DNA of 64,000 bases from Nostoc carneum NIES-2107 (GTDB taxonomy: Bacteria; Cyanobacteriota; Cyanobacteriia; Cyanobacteriales; Nostocaceae), in the NCBI GenBank assembly GCA_002368155.1, contig AP018182.1, positions 124,001-188,000 on the forward strand. The letters are read 5' to 3'. This document shows, piece by piece, positions 42,193 to 50,773 of the stretch. A program made the position numbers and the translations under genes. Each line of letters opens with the position of its first letter. The stretch's first letter is position 1. The notes under the pieces were generated by a model that saw nothing but the letters and a program-made list of their open reading frames with translations, was not told the DNA's origin and did no database searches.

Positions 42193-43437
42193 ATGCCCAA
42201 AACTAAGGAGAAATCAGATTTAAAAAAGATAGTAATTACGATTGACATGGGTGCAAGTAAAACCAAGGCTATCGTTCAGGAGTATCCAGAAGGAAAGCCT
42301 GTTGTATTACTTTTAGACTCAGAAATAGCGGATGTTGCTAAAGCCTCAGTTGAAAGCGTCCAACCTGAAGGTAGTCCTGAATCTCGTGCTTGGGTAGGGA
42401 TAGGCGATGAGTATTTCGCCTTGGGAGAACTTGCTCGTCGTCGGTTTGGGGGTATATCGCAACTGAGGGAGTTAAAATACGAACTAGCACTTCCCAAAAT
42501 TTGCGGTGCATTTTGGCTGGCTAAGGAGAAGTTGAACCTGGCTAATGATGTTGCAGCTTACTTGAGTGTCCTGCTGCCGCCGGGTGAAGTGCAAGATAAG
42601 GAACAGTTACAAATTCGATTGAAGGATGTGTTTCGGGGGTTTGATACACCAGCAGGTAAGATGCGGGTGAAAATGCTTCGTTATGATGCAGCTTCTGAAG
42701 GTAGTGGAATATTTTTCCACCGTAGGCGAACGCTTGGCGATCGTGTACCTGTTTCGATGTACGTAATGCTTGGTTATCGCAATGCGAGTATTTTCACCTT
42801 TCGGAGTGGTTCGATTGGCGCAGGAATAACCAGCAATTTTGGTATGTCTTGGTTAGTAAATAATTTGATTTCCAAAACATCGGGACTAAGCCCTGATAAT
42901 TCCAATATTATTGAGGTTCTGATAGAAGCTGGAGCCAGTTGTGACCCCAAGGTGATGCAAAAACTCTCCCGCAAGCGCAAAGGTGATGAGATTCAACTTG
43001 ATGGAGAGTCGATGTCCAAAGCTTTATTACTTGCTAGAGACGAATATTGGCGTGCGATCGCTAGGTGGTTGCGCTCAAAGATGGATGAGGATATTGAAGA
43101 ACTGGTATTTTGCGGAGGAACTGCGGATTACATTCGTCCTGAAATAGATGCTTACTTCCAGAAAGAGGGGATTAAAGTATCCTGGCACGGTAATATTTTC
43201 ATACCTGATAAAATATCTTTTGGTATGGGCAATCGGATAGCAGATGTCTGGGCTTTCCACCAGCACATGATTATTCAGTTTGATAAGTTGACTGGTTATA
43301 TACGCTCTGAGGTTGTACCGCTAACTAAATCTGTTGAAGCTAATACAAATAATACAGGTGAAGAAGTCAAACATAAGTATAACTTTACGCCTTGTGAGCG
43401 ACCAAGCACCTTTATTGCTGTGAACGAGAATGTTTGA
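42193..43437 (+). CDS. parM: ParM/StbA-type plasmid-segregation actin
   Basis: 414 residues from ATG 42193 (an upstream in-frame TTG at 42178 is less likely). Actin-fold motifs: phosphate-1 ITIDMGASKTKAIV with Asp18, a phosphate-2-like SGSIGAG region and the adenosine motif VFCGGTADYI near the end, followed by SFGMGNRIADVWAF. ParM filaments push plasmid copies apart when ParR-parC complexes cap their ends. The repeats and the putative parR lie immediately upstream. The gene is followed by a bidirectional terminator. Confidence 0.82.
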   Translation: MPKTKEKSDLKKIVITIDMGASKTKAIVQEYPEGKPVVLLLDSEIADVAKASVESVQPEGSPESRAWVGIGDEYFALGELARRRFGGISQLRELKYELALPKICGAFWLAKEKLNLANDVAAYLSVLLPPGEVQDKEQLQIRLKDVFRGFDTPAGKMRVKMLRYDAASEGSGIFFHRRRTLGDRVPVSMYVMLGYRNASIFTFRSGSIGAGITSNFGMSWLVNNLISKTSGLSPDNSNIIEVLIEAGASCDPKVMQKLSRKRKGDEIQLDGESMSKALLLARDEYWRAIARWLRSKMDEDIEELVFCGGTADYIRPEIDAYFQKEGIKVSWHGNIFIPDKISFGMGNRIADVWAFHQHMIIQFDKLTGYIRSEVVPLTKSVEANTNNTGEEVKHKYNFTPCERPSTFIAVNENV

Positions 43438-43461
43438 TTAGCTCAGACAAAAATCAGTGTA

Positions 43462-43526
43462 GTAAAAAAAGAATCAGTTAGAATGAGGTGCTGCATAAAA
43501 CAGTACTTTCTAACTGAATCTTTTAA
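43462..43526. terminator. Bidirectional terminator between parM and the convergent gene
   Basis: An A-tract and TCAGTTAGAA on the left pair with TTCTAACTGA and TTTT on the right (one mismatch beyond the 10-bp core), so both strands show a stem followed by a U-run. It sits exactly between the two convergent stops. Confidence 0.7.
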
Positions 43527-43529
43527 AGT

Positions 43530-43973
43530 TTAGTATGGCTGTTGATTTAGCATTTGGGAGCAATCAACATAAAAATTGGTAATTTCTGAAAAGTGTTTAG
43601 CTACAGGATGAATTTGCTCCATTTCTGCATATTGTTGTTCCCGTTTTTTGCGAAGTTCCCATGACTTACGGTTATAAGCTAACAAATCTTCCAAACCCAT
43701 GTTGAACTTATATTTTGCGAAAGTCAACAATTGTTCTGTGGTATAACGACAATCTTCAGGACGACCAAAACAAATTTCAAACTGAATTTTAAAAGCCTTC
43801 CAATCGAAATTGTCAGACCCCAGTTGTCGTTGTGATTCGCGTCCGTAAAGGTCACGAATTGAATAGAAAATTGTGTTGTATTTACGCACGTCGAATGATT
43901 CAATCTTGAATTGCTCCATTGTTGAATCATCGACTGTAGCAGATTGAGCTTTAGTAGATTTATTAGCAGCCAT
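43530..43973 (-). CDS. Hypothetical protein, paralogue of its upstream neighbour
   Basis: 147 residues from ATG 43973; the frame upstream to 44039 lacks a ribosome-binding site. Shares a pattern with the protein encoded at 44082-44423: 'Y.R+.N..FY.++', a 'W.AFK..F...FG' core, then YTTEQLLTFAKYKFNMGLEDLL and 'NR+SW..R+'. Tandem duplication is clear. Soluble, helical, no known motif. The extra C-terminal 30 residues contain His and Cys. Function unknown. Confidence 0.6.
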   Translation of the reverse strand: MAANKSTKAQSATVDDSTMEQFKIESFDVRKYNTIFYSIRDLYGRESQRQLGSDNFDWKAFKIQFEICFGRPEDCRYTTEQLLTFAKYKFNMGLEDLLAYNRKSWELRKKREQQYAEMEQIHPVAKHFSEITNFYVDCSQMLNQQPY

Positions 43974-44081
43974 AGTTTTTTCCTTGATGAGTGTTTCGCT
44001 TTTAGCTGCGTCAGCATTAGTCAAAAAAATAAATCCCACTCTGTATGAGCGAGATTTTCTGTAAAATCAGATGATTTGTGA

Positions 44082-44423
44082 TTATTTTGCTAATAAACGT
44101 TCACGTTGTAACCAAGTACGTTTGTTGACTTCGAGTAGTTCTTCTAAGCCTTTGTTGAAGTGTTTAATGGAATAGTCAACCATTTGTTGTACACTGTATT
44201 TGGGGTTGTCAACTGAGCCAAATGTAGCAATAAATCTGGCTTTAAAAGCATCCCATTGTGTTTTATTCCAGTTAGTCTGTGACTGCGCTTGAATAGTTTT
44301 AGCCCAGGTTTCTTGTAGCCCGTAGTAGACTGCTTTAAACTTGCGCTCGTTGTAGTCAGCAATTTTGTAAACACCCATTGCGTTATCATCAATTAAACTA
44401 ACTTTTTTAGTTTTAGTAGCCAT
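44082..44423 (-). CDS. Hypothetical protein, upstream member of the tandem pair
   Basis: 113 residues, ATG 44423 behind a strong AGGAGATAAGT ribosome-binding site. The core QWDAFKARFIATFGSVDNPK and YSVQQMVDYSIKHFNKGLEE aligns with the next gene. The good ribosome-binding site and small size suggest high expression. A basic N-terminus (MATKTKKVS) might contact nucleic acid. No family known. Confidence 0.62.
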   Translation of the reverse strand: MATKTKKVSLIDDNAMGVYKIADYNERKFKAVYYGLQETWAKTIQAQSQTNWNKTQWDAFKARFIATFGSVDNPKYSVQQMVDYSIKHFNKGLEELLEVNKRTWLQRERLLAK

Positions 44424-45119
44424 ACTTATCTCCTGTATAATACATAGGTTTTTCTTGAAGGAACAGTGTCAACCTAAGTGCTGTTTCTCATTTATTTGGA
44501 CGTTAGTCCGTGTCAAAAAATCAATGATAGTTGTCTAAGAAATAGCATTTTTGTTTTTATAATTCTATTTTTTGTGTAATAAACTATAATTTATTTTTTA
44601 TTTTTAGGTTTTTACTGGATGTAAAAATGCTATTTTAAATGACAATTGATAATAATATATATAAGATTTATTGTAGATAAAATAGTGAGATAAATTACTT
44701 AAATTAGAATAATTAATTATATGAGTTACTTCAAATATTATTTGAAGTAATCTATAATTTTTAAAATTTATGCGTCAGTAGTAATTTTTATTTTAAATAA
44801 TTAATATATATTTTCCAGCTATTGCCTTTATTCTGCGATTGAAAGATAGTATTGTTTTCGTACACTACATAAGCTATTTGCGGATTGTTAAGAGCGATCG
44901 CTAGTTTCATAATTAGTCCATTAGTTTCCGTCCAAAGTTGCTCCTATGTCTTACATAATCATTACCGCGATAAACACTGGGCACTGGCTTGAGGAAATGA
45001 TAGCTATCCTGGTTGACCTTGAATTCTTTAGCAATTAGTTAAATCAGTGTTTCGGCGAGACTTCTCTAAAAATTTATAATTTTTTCTAACATTTCAAATT
45101 CATATGTGTGTCTCGCCGA
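44424..45119. other. AT-rich intergenic region with an inverted repeat at the IS border
   Basis: About 700 bases, extremely AT-rich between 44500 and 44800, with no credible ORF. TCGGCGAGAC (45052-45061) and GTCTCGCCGA (45110-45119) form a 10-bp inverted repeat, and the insertion sequence entered exactly at its right arm. This spacer separates the plasmid-maintenance part from the metal-resistance part. Confidence 0.5.
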
Positions 45120-46507
45120 CTTATATCTTGCACCTGTAAACTTGGATGTCAATTCCATGACTAAGTGCCAAGTTTCTCAGGCGTTCAATATCTTGTAAAA
45201 GAAATAACACCAATAATTGTGGAAAGATAGTTTGAAATGCAATTTCTGCGGCTTGTCCCCAATTTGGTAAACTTGTGGATGTTTTCGTTGTAGATAAGTA
45301 AGCCCAATGGGCCAATATGTAGGAAATCAAAGACAGTATCAACCAACGGTAAACGCCTAAAAGTGTTCCTTGCCCAAAGCGGTGTAAGCCGAAACGATGC
45401 TTGGCAGTCTTAAACCAGCCCTCTATTTGCCAACGGCGTTTACCCCACCAAGAAATAGTACTGGCTTTAAGAGCTTTGGTGGAAACGACAAATCGTTTTT
45501 CATACTTGCCATCATCACGTTTAAAATAATACCAAGATACATAAACAGGAAACTTTAACCCTTTGAGGTGCAGGTGTTGTCCGCGTTTATATAGTTGAGA
45601 AACGCTGTATCCCGAAGTTAATTTCCGCTTTTTTGCGATACCAGCAATGACGTGATACTTAAGTTTTCTCACACCATGTAGAAATTCCACACTGCCGAAT
45701 GCAGTATCTACAAGAATCATCACCTGAAAGCGCTGGGTTAATTTTTGAGGTAAACATTTGACCAACTTTAAAGCCAACTGTGCAGGCGATGAAGTGCCTT
45801 TCCCCCTCCAGACACGGAAACTCCAAGGGACTCGCCACTGACCGACAACTAAATACACGACAACTAAATGCAAGCCTCGTTTTCCGTTGTAGACGCGGAT
45901 TAAGTCCTGAAATTGTGGAAATTTGCCGCATTTCTCTAAAGTTGTCAGGTCAATAATCACTTGTAGACAAGGTTTGCGTCCTTTTGGACAGTGAGACAAA
46001 ATCTCCTCAATGATACGATTGCGAGCAGTGCGAATTACACTACGGGTTGACCAATCATAAATATTGAGAAATCGGCTTAAAGCACTAGCAGACTTACTTT
46101 TAGAATGTTCTGGTAAAGGTTGGCCTTGTGCTTCTAAGAACAATCCCAACATTGCTTCTAAATTTTGTTGCTGATATCTAGAAGGCATTAACGACAACAG
46201 AGTGTAAACTAGCCCTTGGGCGTGGGCAAGAATTGAAATCATTTTTCTTGCTTTTCTATATGCTTTTAACGCCCTTTTTTCTCATACTTCTACCCTTGTG
46301 TGCAAATCGAACTTCTGTTTCAAGTTAGTGTTCGTCAAAGACGTTGGCGCAGCTATCGCCTGTTTCCTGGTAATTTACGTAATTTAAACAATCATTTTAG
46401 TTAACAATATTACTTACTTTACTTGAATGGATTCTCGTTTATGAAGTAACTTTTTTACACTTCTATTTGCGTATTAGTGGTTTATCCCGACAGGTGCAAG
46501 ATATAAG
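45120..46507 (-). mobile_element. DDE insertion sequence with 18-bp perfect inverted repeats and 4-bp target duplication
   Basis: Left end CTTATATCTTGCACCTGT (45120-45137) is the exact complement of the right end ACAGGTGCAAGATATAAG (46490-46507). Both ends are flanked by CCGA (45116-45119 and 46508-46511). One transposase gene fills most of it; about 260 bases on the right (46243-46507) are non-coding. Complete by all visible criteria. IS4-superfamily by transposase type; the family is not fixed. Confidence 0.9.
45121..46242 (-). CDS. IS4-superfamily DDE transposase
   Basis: 373 residues, ATG 46242. DDE residues can be placed at VIIDLTTLEKCG (Asp), MILVDTAFGS (Asp) and RRWQIEGWFKTAKHRFGLHR (Glu in a YREK-like block). 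Its stop codon lies inside the left inverted repeat. Full length, no internal stop, so potentially active. Confidence 0.88.
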   Translation of the reverse strand: MISILAHAQGLVYTLLSLMPSRYQQQNLEAMLGLFLEAQGQPLPEHSKSKSASALSRFLNIYDWSTRSVIRTARNRIIEEILSHCPKGRKPCLQVIIDLTTLEKCGKFPQFQDLIRVYNGKRGLHLVVVYLVVGQWRVPWSFRVWRGKGTSSPAQLALKLVKCLPQKLTQRFQVMILVDTAFGSVEFLHGVRKLKYHVIAGIAKKRKLTSGYSVSQLYKRGQHLHLKGLKFPVYVSWYYFKRDDGKYEKRFVVSTKALKASTISWWGKRRWQIEGWFKTAKHRFGLHRFGQGTLLGVYRWLILSLISYILAHWAYLSTTKTSTSLPNWGQAAEIAFQTIFPQLLVLFLLQDIERLRNLALSHGIDIQVYRCKI

Positions 46508-46526
46508 CCGAGGGATTTATCAAGCT

Positions 46527-46820
46527 CTATTTTGATGGATTATCCTGGTTGTTTATCATTCCTGGCTTGTGATTCATCATTGCTTGGCAACACTTACATC
46601 CTGTTTGCTCTGGCTGCTGTGGCATTTGATTTGTTGGCGTTGTTCTTTGACTTGTGAGCACTTGGATTAGCTTTGCTTCGTTTATAGCCCTGGCGGATTG
46701 ATTCGGGGTTACAGCTTCCTTGGGTGTGTTTGCAAAGGAAGCTGTAGTGGTTAATGTAAGCAATGCAAAACTAGCTACAGCTCCGCTCAATACTGTCTTA
46801 ACGCCTGTAATAATATTCAT
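46527..46820 (-). CDS. Small secreted Cys/Met/His-rich protein, metal-related
   Basis: 97 residues from ATG 46820, which has GGAGAG eight bases ahead; the in-frame ATG at 46835 overlaps that site. Signal peptide GAVASFALLTLTTTASFA, with cleavage likely after ASFA. The mature part ends with GCKCCQAMMNHKPGM, a cluster of three Cys, three Met and a His suited to soft metals. A MerR-type promoter (class A) lies upstream. No named family. Confidence 0.62.
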   Translation of the reverse strand: MNIITGVKTVLSGAVASFALLTLTTTASFANTPKEAVTPNQSARAINEAKLIQVLTSQRTTPTNQMPQQPEQTGCKCCQAMMNHKPGMINNQDNPSK

Positions 46821-46881
46821 TGTTTTACTCTCCATTGTTCTATCAAGCTAGTAGTTTCTGAAAAACTAAGACTATGCTAAA

Positions 46882-46905
46882 GTCTCTATTCGGCTATAGA
46901 GTCAA
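46882..46905 (-). promoter_or_regulatory. MerR-type promoter/operator, class A, for the secreted Cys-rich protein
   Basis: Read on the minus strand: -35 TTGACT (46905-46900), then a 19-base spacer holding the dyad CTATAG...AATAGAG, then TTAGCA/TAGCAT as -10. The over-long spacer is the mark of MerR-activated promoters. Confidence 0.7.
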
Positions 46906-46917
46906 GTAATAAATTTA

Positions 46918-47406
46918 CTAACTTCGTAAATTGTGAATGGGTATATCAGAGCAAGCAACTTCCTCAATCAAGCTACAAAGCTCTTTATTACAAGGATTAT
47001 CCAAGGGTCGGGTTGCCCAACGTTGTTGATATGCTTCTAGCTCATGCTTCAGCTCCTTCATGCGATAAATCTGCTCCTCAAGATGAGCAATTTTCTGCTT
47101 AAGTAAGTCCCGAACTAATGGGCAAGCAGGGTCTCCTTGAGAACGAATGCCTAGCACTTGTTGAATTTCGGACAGAGAAAACTGTAAAAATTGAGCTTTT
47201 TTGATAAATTGCAATCGTTTGATTGCCTCGCAATCGTAATAACGGTAGCCACTTTCGCTTCTTTCTACTGGTTTTATCAAGCCCAGTCCTTCATAATAGC
47301 GGATTGTTCCCACTGTCACATCAGTTTGCTTTGCTAGCTCACCAATTTTCAGCAGCTTTTTTAGGGATGATACTTCACAACAAACTTGTTTTATGACAGC
47401 GACCAT
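46918..47406 (-). CDS. MerR-family heavy-metal-responsive regulator (first)
   Basis: 162 residues, ATG 47406. The HTH is IGELAKQTDVTVGTIRYYEG, followed by the conserved GYRYYDCEAIKRLQFIKKAQ and the long dimerisation helix. Candidate metal ligands are Cys95 (DPACPL), Cys139, Cys144 and Cys152; the CNKELC pair near the C-terminus is typical of metal-sensing MerR proteins. Its own promoter and the two neighbouring ones carry the class A operator, so autoregulation plus control of the secreted Cys-rich protein and the thioredoxin-like gene is likely. The metal is not known. Confidence 0.85.
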   Translation of the reverse strand: MVAVIKQVCCEVSSLKKLLKIGELAKQTDVTVGTIRYYEGLGLIKPVERSESGYRYYDCEAIKRLQFIKKAQFLQFSLSEIQQVLGIRSQGDPACPLVRDLLKQKIAHLEEQIYRMKELKHELEAYQQRWATRPLDNPCNKELCSLIEEVACSDIPIHNLRS

Positions 47407-47443
47407 AGTTATTTACTACTATGTGTCGCTTTAACTTTAAAGT

Positions 47444-47465
47444 CTATAGTCTGCTGTAGAGTCAA
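47444..47465 (-). promoter_or_regulatory. MerR-type promoter/operator, class A, for the first merR gene
   Basis: On the minus strand TTGACT (47465-47460), a 19-base spacer CTACAGCAGACTATAGACT, then TTAAAG as a weak -10. Same half-sites as the other class A operators (CTAYAG and CTATAGA). Confidence 0.65.
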
Positions 47466-47680
47466 GCCTTAGAAATAAAAGTTTTGTAAAAAGATGTTAT
47501 CAAAACTTTTATTTATATTGAGTATTTATGTTTATTAATTTGATTGCAATAAGTAAAAACATCAGTGCGATCGCGTCTTGTTAATAAGAACTTTTCAATT
47601 TCAATAAAACCTAAATATTCGCATTGATAAAGTTTTAGGCAATTATTTTAACTCTTGGAAAATTAGGTTTGCCTCTGGGG

Positions 47681-47711
47681 TTGACTCTATAGCCAACTAG
47701 AGGTTTCAGAA
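47681..47711 (+). promoter_or_regulatory. MerR-type promoter/operator, class A, for the thioredoxin-like gene
   Basis: TTGACT (47681-47686), 19-base spacer CTATAGCCAACTAGAGGTT, then a -10 near TCAGAA (47706-47711). Transcription should start near 47718, after the ATG at 47711, which argues for the later ATG 47744 as the true start of the gene. Confidence 0.68.
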
Positions 47712-47743
47712 TGAATGAGTCAGAAAAATTTTTGGTAGACACC

Positions 47744-47995
47744 ATGACAAAACGTCAAATTGAGATTTTTACGGCTGACTGTCCTCTTTGTGATGAGACA
47801 GTGCAAATGGTGCAAGAACTGACTTGCCCTGATTGTGAAATATCAGTTTATAACCTGCGACAAGAGCAGGAGAAAGCCCAGCAGTATGGAGTGAAGGCAG
47901 TACCAGCGATCGCAATTAATGGAAGACTTGTTTTAACTGGTAAACCGAATTTAGAACAGTTGCGAGCAGCTGGTATAGGTCAACCACTAAATTAG
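47744..47995 (+). CDS. Small thioredoxin/glutaredoxin-like protein with CPLC motif
   Basis: 83 residues from ATG 47744; the ATG at 47711 lies at the promoter's -10 and is rejected. The fold pattern is IEIFTADCPLCDETVQMV (CxxC at the helix start), a middle strand, YGVKAVPAIAINGRLV with the cis-proline, and a C-terminal helix. A second pair (CPDC) follows. Such proteins reduce or pass on soft metals in resistance loci. Class A promoter upstream implies metal induction. Confidence 0.78.
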   Translation: MTKRQIEIFTADCPLCDETVQMVQELTCPDCEISVYNLRQEQEKAQQYGVKAVPAIAINGRLVLTGKPNLEQLRAAGIGQPLN

Positions 47996-48121
47996 AAGCA
48001 GTAATAAAGAGGGATTTACCACCAAAATGGGTGGTAAATTCACATAAGGTACTATGTACATATAAAGTTAGAAACACAACCGTTTTGCATTTCTCGTTTT
48101 ACTAATAAAACATTAGCTAAA

Positions 48122-49003
48122 TTAGACAGCATCGATCCAAAAATCAGCTGTGATGATTTTGCCATTGCGATTAAACTGACCCCAAAGCTTATACTTTCCT
48201 GGTTGCGGAAAGTTAGTCATAAAATGAACTTGTCCAGCCGGAGTATTTTTTAGTGCGTGAGCATGGATGTAATCTGCTGCTGTTAAAGAAGTTGACTGTC
48301 GCAGTATAACTAAATGTCCCTTTTCTCCCAAGTAAGGCTCTAAGTCTGTAAGCGATTGATTATTAGAAGTATCTTGTAATTTAAACATTAAAGTAACTTC
48401 TTTACCTGCTTTTACAGTGGGTTCAGAAAGAGCAAGATTGACTTTAGTATCATTGAAAGTTTTACTACGATTTAAGTCAATTGCTGGAGCAGCAATACTA
48501 TTTCCAGTAACTTGTGTTTTTAAGACTGAGACTTGCTCGGTTTGACCAGTAGGTTTATAGTCACTAAAAAATGTGTAACCACCTGCTTGCGGAAAACTGG
48601 CTGCAATTTCAAATTGTCCATTATCTTTATAGGTAGGATGAAGATGGCTAAAATGCTGAAGATCATTGCTGACAATAATCAAGTGCATGAGCTTTTCTTG
48701 AAAAGTGTCAAACTTTGTAATCTTCTTGCCTTCCAAATCCTGAACATCAATTAATATCGAAATACTTTTATTTGGAATGATGTTACTGGGAACTTTGAGT
48801 TCTGCTTGAGTCAATGCTTTTTTCTCACTATGAACTGTTCCACTTGTTGAATGTTCTCCATGATGGCTTTCACTCATTGAAATTTCCTCATGTTGATGTG
48901 TGCTAACAGACATTGCTTTTTCTTGAGCTTTAGGTAATGATGAGCAACTTTGAACTAGAACCAAAGTTGTAGTTATAGCAATCGCATTTAGAAATCTCTT
49001 CAT
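48122..49003 (-). CDS. His-rich lipoprotein, putative periplasmic copper binder
   Basis: 293 residues, ATG 49003. Lipoprotein signal ending VQSC (Cys20). The mature N-terminus is packed with His and Met (STHQHEEISMSESHHGEHS). Two beta-sandwich-like halves follow, each with an 'MH+..V' strand and 'P..G.Y' ending (LMHLIIVSNDLQHFSHLHP; SFPQAGGYTF and later NFPQPGKYKLWGQF). Class B MerR promoter upstream, so probably copper-induced. No exact family name recalled; an FixH/YtkA-like or DUF-type metal protein is possible. Confidence 0.65.
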   Translation of the reverse strand: MKRFLNAIAITTTLVLVQSCSSLPKAQEKAMSVSTHQHEEISMSESHHGEHSTSGTVHSEKKALTQAELKVPSNIIPNKSISILIDVQDLEGKKITKFDTFQEKLMHLIIVSNDLQHFSHLHPTYKDNGQFEIAASFPQAGGYTFFSDYKPTGQTEQVSVLKTQVTGNSIAAPAIDLNRSKTFNDTKVNLALSEPTVKAGKEVTLMFKLQDTSNNQSLTDLEPYLGEKGHLVILRQSTSLTAADYIHAHALKNTPAGQVHFMTNFPQPGKYKLWGQFNRNGKIITADFWIDAV

Positions 49004-49063
49004 TGGTTTTACTCCATTAATGAATTTATGCTTTATCTACTCAACATAAAATCACTTTAAATT

Positions 49064-49085
49064 GTCTAGTTAACTGGAGAGTCAA
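49064..49085 (-). promoter_or_regulatory. MerR-type promoter/operator, class B, for the His-rich lipoprotein
   Basis: Minus strand: TTGACT (49085-49080), spacer CTCCAGTTAACTAGACAAT of 19 bases, then TTAAAG as -10. The left half-site CTCCAGTTA matches the other class B sites. Confidence 0.68.
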
Positions 49086-49107
49086 GAGGAAAAACAATAA
49101 ATTATTA

Positions 49108-50232
49108 TAGCAATCCTAAATGAGTTGTGAAAAAAATGAACCATACATAAATATTTTGGGAAAATTAAAAACTTGATGATTAGTAACGAGTTCAAATAAT
49201 CTCTTGACCTGAGAAAAGGATTTACATAAGTGGTAAAACTCTCGAATAAATTTTTTAGCGTACAACCAGATGTCTTCTACAGGATTTTGCGTTGGGTCAT
49301 TGGGTGCAAATCTCATACAAGTAACTTTCCATTCATCTTCACTTAATCCTTGATTCAGATTATCTAAGTAAGCTTTAAATTCAGCAGAACGATGATAACT
49401 AGCTCCATCCCAAATTAAAGCAATACGGCTTTTTGGATACTGGGAAATTAAATATTGTACAAAAGCAATCGCGTTGCTAGAATCACCTTTTTTACAAGGC
49501 TTAATTAGAAACTCTTGTGTGTAATAATTTAGAGCGCCAAAATAGGTTTGTCTTTGTCGTTCATTGATCACTGGAACTTCAATCCGTTCTTTCGTATTTC
49601 CCCAAATATAACCACAAATATCTCCCCATAATAGGTGACATTCATCTTCAAAAAAAACTATGAGTTCCCCAGATACTATCTCACGCTCATGTGCCGTCAG
49701 CCATGCGGTTATTTCTAGTTTTTTTTTAGCTACTAGTTCTGCGTCTTTTTTAGGATTCTTTTTTTGTGTTTTTTTCCAACTTATATTAGCGTCTTTAAAG
49801 AGATCGTAATAGCTTTGATTTGACTCAAATACAACATCAAAATTATCTTCTACGTACTCCTTTAATTCTGATAAATGCCAATAGTTTTTCTGTTGAAGCC
49901 AGTTTAATACTACTTGTCTTTGTGCAGAGTCAAGATAACTTTTTGACCCTTTGTATTTTAGCCTCAATCCGGTTATACCCTGTTCTATAAATATATATTT
50001 CCATTTGTTTACAAAACCAACAGACACTCCGAGAATATTTCCAATCTTTGAATGTTTATAGTTTTGCATCACCATTTGTACTGCCAGTGCCCGTTTTAGT
50101 TCTCTGGAGTCTGAGGTAGCCTGAATGAACTCTATCAACTCTTCCATTTGTGCTGCCATGCACCCTATCAATGACTTCTAATGTTCACCATATCAACAAC
50201 TGTGATTTTTCACAAATGATTTAGGATTGCTA
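49108..50232 (-). mobile_element. Second IS630-family insertion sequence (about 1.1 kb)
   Basis: Ends TAGCAATCCTAAAT (left) and ATTTAGGATTGCTA (right) are exact complements. After a few mismatches the pairing resumes with TTGTGAAAAA. Flanking TA dinucleotides (49106-49107 and 50233-50234) fit the IS630 target duplication. It inserted between the lipoprotein promoter and the second merR gene. Different from the IS630 at 22228 in ends and transposase. Confidence 0.82.
49116..50159 (-). CDS. IS630-type transposase
   Basis: 347 residues from ATG 50159 (TTG 50171 is in frame). N-terminal HTH (NYKHSKIGNILGVSVGFVNK), then the DDE domain: VFFEDECHLLWG, ALIWDGASYHRS and NDPTQNPVEDIWLYAK. A single intact frame, unlike the two-frame IS630 transposase further left. 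Confidence 0.9.
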   Translation of the reverse strand: MAAQMEELIEFIQATSDSRELKRALAVQMVMQNYKHSKIGNILGVSVGFVNKWKYIFIEQGITGLRLKYKGSKSYLDSAQRQVVLNWLQQKNYWHLSELKEYVEDNFDVVFESNQSYYDLFKDANISWKKTQKKNPKKDAELVAKKKLEITAWLTAHEREIVSGELIVFFEDECHLLWGDICGYIWGNTKERIEVPVINERQRQTYFGALNYYTQEFLIKPCKKGDSSNAIAFVQYLISQYPKSRIALIWDGASYHRSAEFKAYLDNLNQGLSEDEWKVTCMRFAPNDPTQNPVEDIWLYAKKFIREFYHLCKSFSQVKRLFELVTNHQVFNFPKIFMYGSFFSQLI

Positions 50233-50319
50233 TAGCTGATTTTTTATTAATGCAAAAGCACGTTCATATCAAAGATAAACGTGCCTGAAAATTTGATATT
50301 TCAAATCAACCCTGAATTT

Positions 50320-50727
50320 TCAATTAATAATAGGACAAATTGTTGAATGATATGTTTCAGATTCCATTTCCCAACCTGAAAGCATTCCTTCTAAATCTTG
50401 CCTTAGCATGAGTAATTGCTGGATCTGTTCATCAATAGCTTGTACCTTATCCTCTAGCTTAGTTTTTATATGTTCACAGGGTAATTCTCCCTCATCATGA
50501 ACATTCAAGAATTCTTTGATTTCTGCTAAAGATAAGCCCAGGCTTTGGGCACGTTTAATAAAGTGGAGACGAGCTAAAACATCAGAGTTAAATAATCTAA
50601 AGCCACCTTCTGTTCTTCCTGATGATTTGAGTAGACCAAGCTCTTCATAGTAGCGAATAGTTTTAATGGGTACGCCGCTTTCTTTGGCAACTGAACCAAT
50701 CTGTTTTGCTTGTTCTTGGGCTAACAT
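50320..50727 (-). CDS. MerR-family regulator (second, CueR/ZntR-like)
   Basis: 135 residues from ATG 50727, which follows GAGGG; an in-frame TTG at 50736 is less likely. HTH IGSVAKESGVPIKTIRYYEE, then GGFRLFNSDVLARLHFIKRA and the dimer helix. Candidate metal ligands are Cys84 (LPCEHIK) and Cys131 (STICPII) near the C-terminus, one fewer cluster than the first MerR. The most perfect class B operator lies at its own promoter, so it is the probable activator of the class B copper genes. Confidence 0.85.
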   Translation of the reverse strand: MLAQEQAKQIGSVAKESGVPIKTIRYYEELGLLKSSGRTEGGFRLFNSDVLARLHFIKRAQSLGLSLAEIKEFLNVHDEGELPCEHIKTKLEDKVQAIDEQIQQLLMLRQDLEGMLSGWEMESETYHSTICPIIN

Positions 50728-50773
50728 ACTTACCAAACCCTCAGTGAGATATGATTGCTACTCTTATCCTAAA

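Noticed and set aside
47711-47743. Earlier start for the thioredoxin-like gene
   Set aside because: The ATG falls in the promoter's -10 region, so it should not be on the message.
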